64,000 nucleotides of DNA from Petrosia ficiformis. Taxonomy: Eukaryota > Porifera > Demospongiae > Haplosclerida > Petrosiidae. This document shows positions 59,141 through 64,000 of the stretch, one piece after another; the first letter of the stretch is position 1; each line of letters begins with the position of its first letter. The DNA lies in assembly GCA_947044365.1 (NCBI GenBank), contig OX345637.1:9113076-9177075 (forward strand), given 5' to 3'. The position numbers and the translations under genes were made by a program. Below the pieces are notes generated by a model that had not been told where the DNA came from, did no database searches, and saw only the letters and a list, made by a program, of their open reading frames with translations.

Positions 59141-59533
59141 AGCTTACAGCCACATCTCTTCAAACACTGGCCACCTGCCTCGAGTGTGCCACAGCTGCCA
59201 TGTTTGTTTACAAATCGTTTGCTTTCAGTTGTCTTTCTTTTTTTCTTTAAAGACAAGGATGGGCGATTTTCTTTTCAACATCGTTTTCTTGGAATTGCTG
59301 CCATTGTACACCAGGTCACCAGCTGGCTATCTGGTCAGCATGGATGTGCATGCTGTGCGCATGTGCATAGCTATGAATACGTTTATTTATGAGTTTCATA
59401 CCTGCATGCCTCGTGAAATCATTGTATATGAGCTATGGACTCATGAATATCATTATGATGTAATCAGTGTTCTAATCACAGGTCATATATGGCCTATATA
59501 CGACCTGGCGTTGCTTTGATGTGGCTGTAAGCT
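59141..59533. mobile_element. Element with 15-bp terminal inverted repeats
   Basis: AGCTTACAGCCACAT at 59141-59155 is matched inverted by ATGTGGCTGTAAGCT at 59519-59533. An open frame of 153 codons crosses it but shows no recognisable domain. It may form one composite element with the adjacent hairpin. Confidence 0.55.
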
Positions 59534-59789
59534 ATACTATATATATATATATATACACATGTATGTACATGTAGGTATGTAGTTTTAGCACATGGAAATC
59601 GGTAGACTACTCCAGTTTGTGATGATGGAACAGTCTTTTGGATCGGAAACAATCTGTTGGAGAGCTGTTGATGGAATGAAGGATGTTCTTGTGATACGAC
59701 GAATATAGCTTCAGATTGTCTTTGTATTAATATAAATGTTCCGCGCAATCTGCAGATTGCGCAAATTCCCAGAATGCAAAGAATATATA

Positions 59790-60300
59790 TATATATATAT
59801 GGTAAAGTTAACTTAGCTGACGGTTGTGTGTTACTTGATTTTTTGGCAGAAGAATGGTCTTTTTTGGGTTTTCTGTAACGACTTCAAGTAGCCATTTCCT
59901 TATAGATGTGTACTTCCTCGTTATCTCATTCTGTCAATGTTGATGATAGTTTGCGAGGCAGAGGATGGCAAGATGAGAACTGGAAGTATTGGTCTGTGTG
60001 TGTATACCAAGGTCAAAATGGTATGATCCTCATCTTTCTTAAGTAAGACATTCTGAAACAGAAGTTGGTTGTCTTGTTATATTTTACTCATAAACTGGAT
60101 GAATACCAGGTTCTATGCTGTTGCTATGGTGACAAAACTCACTAATGAGGTCTGAAAGAATGGCTGTACAGAATTTATCAATATATCTTTACCAGAATAT
60201 AATTATGGATAGTAGTGTATGCCATTTTACTATAAATAGGGGGTTTAGGGATTAACGTTTGGCTTTTTAATAAATTTTTGATTTGTGAACAAAGATTAAA
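59790..60300. other. Unrecognised intergenic sequence
   Basis: No exon or repeat identified. A short block (GTCTGAAAGAATGGCT) recurs at 60938, on the other side of the microsatellite. Confidence 0.4.
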
Positions 60301-60314
60301 ACAAGTACTACATA

Positions 60315-60889
60315 TGTATGTGTGCATGTACATGTATGTGTATGTTTATTTTATACTGTTATTATAGGTATGTATGTATGTATGTATGCAAGTATGTATG
60401 CAAGTATGTATGTGTGTTTGTGTTTGTCTGTCTGTGTGTGCATGTATGTATATATGTATGTACATATGTATGTACTTATGTACATATGTATGTACATATT
60501 TATGCACATATGCATGTATGTATGTATGTATGTATGTATACTTATTCATGTATGTATGTATGTATGTATGTAACAGTATATACATATATGTATGTATGTA
60601 TTGTATGTATGTATGTGTCTGTGTGTGCATGTATGTACATATGTATGTACATATGTATGTACTTATGTACATATGTATGTACATATTTATGCACATATGC
60701 ATGTATTTATGTATGTATGTATGTATACTTATTCATGTATGTATGTATGTATGTATGTATGTAACAGTATATACATATATGTATGTATGTATTGTATGTA
60801 TGTATGTATGTATGTATGTATGTATGTATCTATTTATGTACATGTATGTATATATGTATTGTATATTATTTAGGTATATATGCGAGTGT

Positions 60890-60921
<32 letters not shown>

Positions 60922-60930
60922 TGGTGTAGA
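60315..60930. repeat. (ATGT)n compound microsatellite
   Basis: GTATGTATGTAC-type units contain a higher-order duplication of about 235 bp (compare 60440-60600 with 60625-60790), ending in a (GT)n run at 60887-60920. Open frames across it are artefacts. Confidence 0.92.
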
Positions 60931-61059
60931 TATGAAGTCTGAAAGAATGGCTATACAGATGTCATCATTATATGTTTTCTAGAATGTATGGATACTAGTG
61001 TATGCCATTTTACAATGTATGTATGCTATTATGCTATGTATGTATGCTATGGGTCTACA

Positions 61060-61665
61060 TCGTAAAAAATTAATGGGTTATTTTAACATTCATTTGGTTA
61101 TGTGAGTTCCAATATAATATTAATAATATACTCCTCAGACTATGTAAATTAATTCTTGTTACAATATTATAGGTAATGTTTACAAGTAGTAATTTACTTC
61201 TTGATTAGTATATAGGGTATATGCCATAATATAGAATGGTACCAAAAATAATACAATCTACTTCAAACATAGTATATGTAAATCACTTGTAATTACGTAC
61301 ATCTGGCAACTTCTTGAATTTCTGTGGAGCACAACACATGTTATTTACTTTTATAATTACAAATTCATGTACGTAATTATTCTGGAATGAGTAAGTAACA
61401 TCTGTTGTTTTCACAGATGTTAGAATTGGAATACTAATATAATACACCACAGGTTATACCCATAATACTATGCTGTGTATATAGCTACATTATATTAATA
61501 TATGTGTTACCATATGGTTTATTTCATTAGTACTTTATATAGATCAAGATCAAATGAACTGTGACTTGTAAATGTTACCGAACAGGAAAAACAAATCAAC
61601 ATTCAGGAAAACATTGAAACTCCTGTAACCAACTGAAGGTTAAAATAACCTAATATTTTTTACAG
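61060..61665. mobile_element. MITE-like element with ~45-bp TIRs
   Basis: Left GTAAAAAATTAATGGGTTAT...TTTGGTTATGTGAG is matched by the inverted right end AACTGAAGGTTAAAATAACC...TTTTTTAC. This is the most complete copy of the family whose fragments interrupt the transposase pseudogene at 9281-9745 and about 10058-10240. No coding region. Confidence 0.75.
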
Positions 61666-62565
61666 TGTATGACAAACTAAAACAATTATACTAACCATAA
61701 TTTGGCTATTAGTGGTATATGTACATGTATATTATGTGTATATATCAGTAGACCTCAATACAAGTGATATACATAATCAGTCTAATAACCAAAGGGCTTC
61801 CTGGTATTTGTGGTGTATGTATATATGGACCAAAGCCCTTTAACCAAGGCTTAAGTACAGGAACAAGCACAAAATATTTAGTGCCATGCTCAATTAACAA
61901 CACTTCCTATATTCATTGTAAGTGCTTCTTAAGTACTACTAAAGTAAATACATTATGAATTATTATGTGAAGCAAACTCAATTAGAAATATATGAATGCA
62001 AAGATAGACAGTCTTAGGTAATATAACTGATTAGGTATAGGTTTAACTATAGCTAAGAAATAGGAAAGTTCCCTACAAGTTGTGCATATTATCTATGTGG
62101 ACACATCATTGAAACTGTAGTAACATTATTTCATTAACAATGATTATTAATTTTTATGGCCCGTAGGGCCATCTCTATAATTGCTTTCCACGGGGTTGAA
62201 TCTATATATATATATATATGTTTGTGTCACTTGTGCAACTATGCGTTGTATATGTAGTTAAGGAAGTTGCGTCATTCCCGGGGCTCGGTCAATTAATGGG
62301 CGTGGCGCGTAAAAGAACGCTTTTAAACGAGGAGGTGCGGTATAAACAACAGCGCAGTAATACGCGTAATGCAATGAAATCGCTTCCGCCTGTGCGGGTA
62401 TTTAAGGGGAGTGCCCAGGGCACAATATGGCGGCAAATTTTGAAAAGCCATATCAATACAACATGGCAGTTAAAATGCGAGAAAACTATCGACAATAAAC
62501 CTAACCATAGCAACGAACGACGTAGTGCAATTAGCGTAAAAAGCACATGCTCGAAAAATCCCAAA

Positions 62566-63353
62566 ATGGACGCAGAAAACGAGAAAATGGAGGTAATTAG
62601 TGATTTTCTTTTACTAATCAATAATATAACAATATTATTAGATTGTAATAAAATACTCAGAAAAGGTGCCTCATGGCCTTTTACAAAAAATTGTAGAGAC
62701 AATTAGGACTCATGAAGAACCTGTTGAGGTATCGTTTGAGCACACCATCTGCCATCAGTCCACCTCCAGATCCGGCAACTCCAAGCCCCAGACTGAAGCT
62801 TCTTCTTCTTGGCGTGCCAAACGACCTCGTGAAGATAGCAGTAGCAGTGGTTTCTCTGCATCAAAAAAAAGAAAGGTTCTCGATTATAGTTTGCATAAAA
62901 AAAATATTTTTTTTTACATAATATTATTCAAGACATAAGTGGCTATGGAGATGGCGATCCCAATCCACCATCAACTGGGGGTGATGATGTATGCCCATTT
63001 TGTAGACTGAGCCCCTGCATTATTGCACAACCACCAAACTGGTTGAGGGGGTCAGCACAGGCCAGCCTCAACAACATTACAAAAAGATATAAATTGTATA
63101 AAAAATTTTGGATTTTGTTGGATCAGTTAGGGGTCTGGAATGATCCATATTATTTAGCACTAAAAGTGACCAAGACATCCATCAATGACAGAAGAGATGT
63201 GATGCCATCGTGCATAGTAACAGTAAGTTATGAGTAATTATCACCCAGTTATCTTAATAATATTTATCAACTTATCACTCATCCTAGGAAGTACGACGAA
63301 GATTCTCAAACCCTCCTGGAGTCTCATACACTGACTTCCAACCATCAATTTGA
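62566..63353 (+). CDS. Small gene with Cys-rich P2X7-tail-like domain, 188 aa model
   Basis: Proposed exons: 62566-62592 (MDAENEKME), 62666-62849, 62933-63222 and 63288-63353. GT-AG junctions give a single 567-nt frame. The start and the second exon's donor are the weakest points: an alternative donor at 62876 does not keep frame, and the open frame extends upstream of 62566. The C-terminal half (from DISGYG) has CPFCRLSPC, then NNITKRYKLYKKFW, DRRDVMPSCIV and EVRRRFSNPPG. The RR(D/E)VMPxC...VRxxFxxPxG pattern resembles the Cys-rich domain of P2X7 intracellular tails, which occurs as a stand-alone domain in many invertebrate proteins. The N-terminal half is Ser-rich and basic (KRPREDSSSS). 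No function is claimed. Confidence 0.55.
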
Positions 63354-63577
63354 TTTCCTAAAATTATTTTTTTTTAAATTTGAATGATTATATTGAGTAT
63401 ATAGATGCATGTGTGGGCATATGTAACAAATGAATGTGTCCTGACCTAGTGGATAGTATGAAGATGCATACCTAATCTCATTTCTGAAAAATTGAGCTGG
63501 ACCTTTAAAAAAATAAAATTAATACATTTATATACTAATAATTGTTATACATTAACTGATCTAATTGATATTTCACT

Positions 63578-64000
63578 CTAGTCATCTATTTCTTGGTCGT
63601 CATACACTGTATCATCATCAACGTCAAATCCATCATTCAATATATCATCTTCCTCAAGGGCATCCTCTTCTACTTCTTGGTCAGTTTCCATTGGTTCAGA
63701 TTCAACCGGACTACCACCATTAACAAACTTACATGTACAACATGGACAAGTAAAACAAAAAATTCAAACCTGATGGCTACAGTATTTTTTTGTGTATAGG
63801 ATGACCAGATACCATCAACAAACGAAAATGTTTTCTTCACTAGCACTTTAAATGCAGTGCGTCTGTCTGGCCTTCGAGCATCTGGAATAAAACATTCACT
63901 TGTGAAAGATCTCTCCACATTTTCATTCTAAACAACAAGGGGAGAATTTGTGATTCCTTGCTAAATAATATGTAAGTATAAGTACTGCCTACCCAATCCA
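63578..64000 (-). CDS. C-terminal end of a minus-strand gene, cut by the window edge
   Basis: Two exons: 63770-63927 and 63578-63710, separated by a 59-bp GT-AG intron with matching phase 2. A further donor at 63992 suggests another exon runs off the edge (63993-64000). The readable protein has NENVERSFTSECFIPDARR, then a Lys-rich stretch with TFSFVDGIWSS, and ends in a strongly acidic tail (EVEEDALEEDDILND...DDQEIDD-stop). No family was recognised. It lies tail-to-tail with the 62566 gene, stops 225 bp apart. Confidence 0.5.

Noticed and set aside
59058..59519. 153-codon open frame at the hairpin element
   Set aside because: Lies within inverted-repeat sequence, has no recognisable domain or splice signals, and may be a chance frame in a mobile element.
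60318..60982. 202-codon Cys/Met/Tyr-rich open frame
   Set aside because: Product of the ATGT microsatellite.
62289..62702. 137-codon minus-strand frame
   Set aside because: Overlaps the better-supported plus-strand exons at 62566-62849 and shows no domain.

Overview
The window is eukaryotic, almost certainly from an invertebrate animal. It is AT-rich, its genes are split into many small exons with GT-AG introns (mostly phase 1), and it is crowded with microsatellites and decayed DNA transposons. The compact type I receptor genes would fit a sponge or another early-branching animal, but the sequence alone does not settle the taxon. All gene models come from hand splicing: splice sites, matching intron phases and agreement between paralogs. 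No search was run.

The main content is a cluster of single-pass receptors sharing one plan: signal peptide, Ig-like domain, fibronectin III (FN3) domain, short linker exon, second FN3-like domain, Ser/Thr-rich stalk, transmembrane helix and a short tyrosine-containing tail. Two older members lie at 4868-8844 (minus) and 11571-16816 (plus), each with an extra FN3-like exon. From 17.6 to 54 kb lies a younger expanded family. It comprises one minus-strand gene (30231 down to 17569, with a roughly 9.6 kb last intron), three intact plus-strand genes (30326-33928, 37665-41177, 44907-47702), two broken minus-strand copies (35138-37581, 42387-44823), a broken plus-strand relative (50976-53354), several 5' or 3' gene fragments and an orphan Ig exon (56601-56958).

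The young genes sit in head-to-head inverted pairs whose start codons are 83-94 bp apart. A block of about 7.24 kb (plus gene, 5' fragment, inverted broken copy) is tandemly repeated. The minus gene's tail carries two ITIM consensus motifs and one ITAM-spaced tyrosine pair, while the plus genes, with nearly the same ectodomain, carry different tails with an NPxY motif. Two recent copies are identical in the introns flanking the Ig exon, yet the Ig exon differs at 13 bases in 11 codons, all replacements and none silent. Together these features resemble animal allorecognition or paired immune-receptor complexes, for example the Ig-receptor cluster of Hydractinia. That functional reading is inference.

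The remaining sequence is mostly mobile-element debris: a pogo-like transposase pseudogene (9.1-10.8 kb), several hAT-type elements with 8-bp target duplications, two hAT transposase C-terminal remnants (about 58 kb), piggyBac-like TTAA elements, foldback elements (54.4-55.3 kb) and long microsatellites. The right edge holds two unrelated tail-to-tail genes: a small plus-strand gene with a Cys-rich P2X7-tail-like domain (62566-63353) and the acidic C-terminal end of a minus-strand gene (63578 to the edge).
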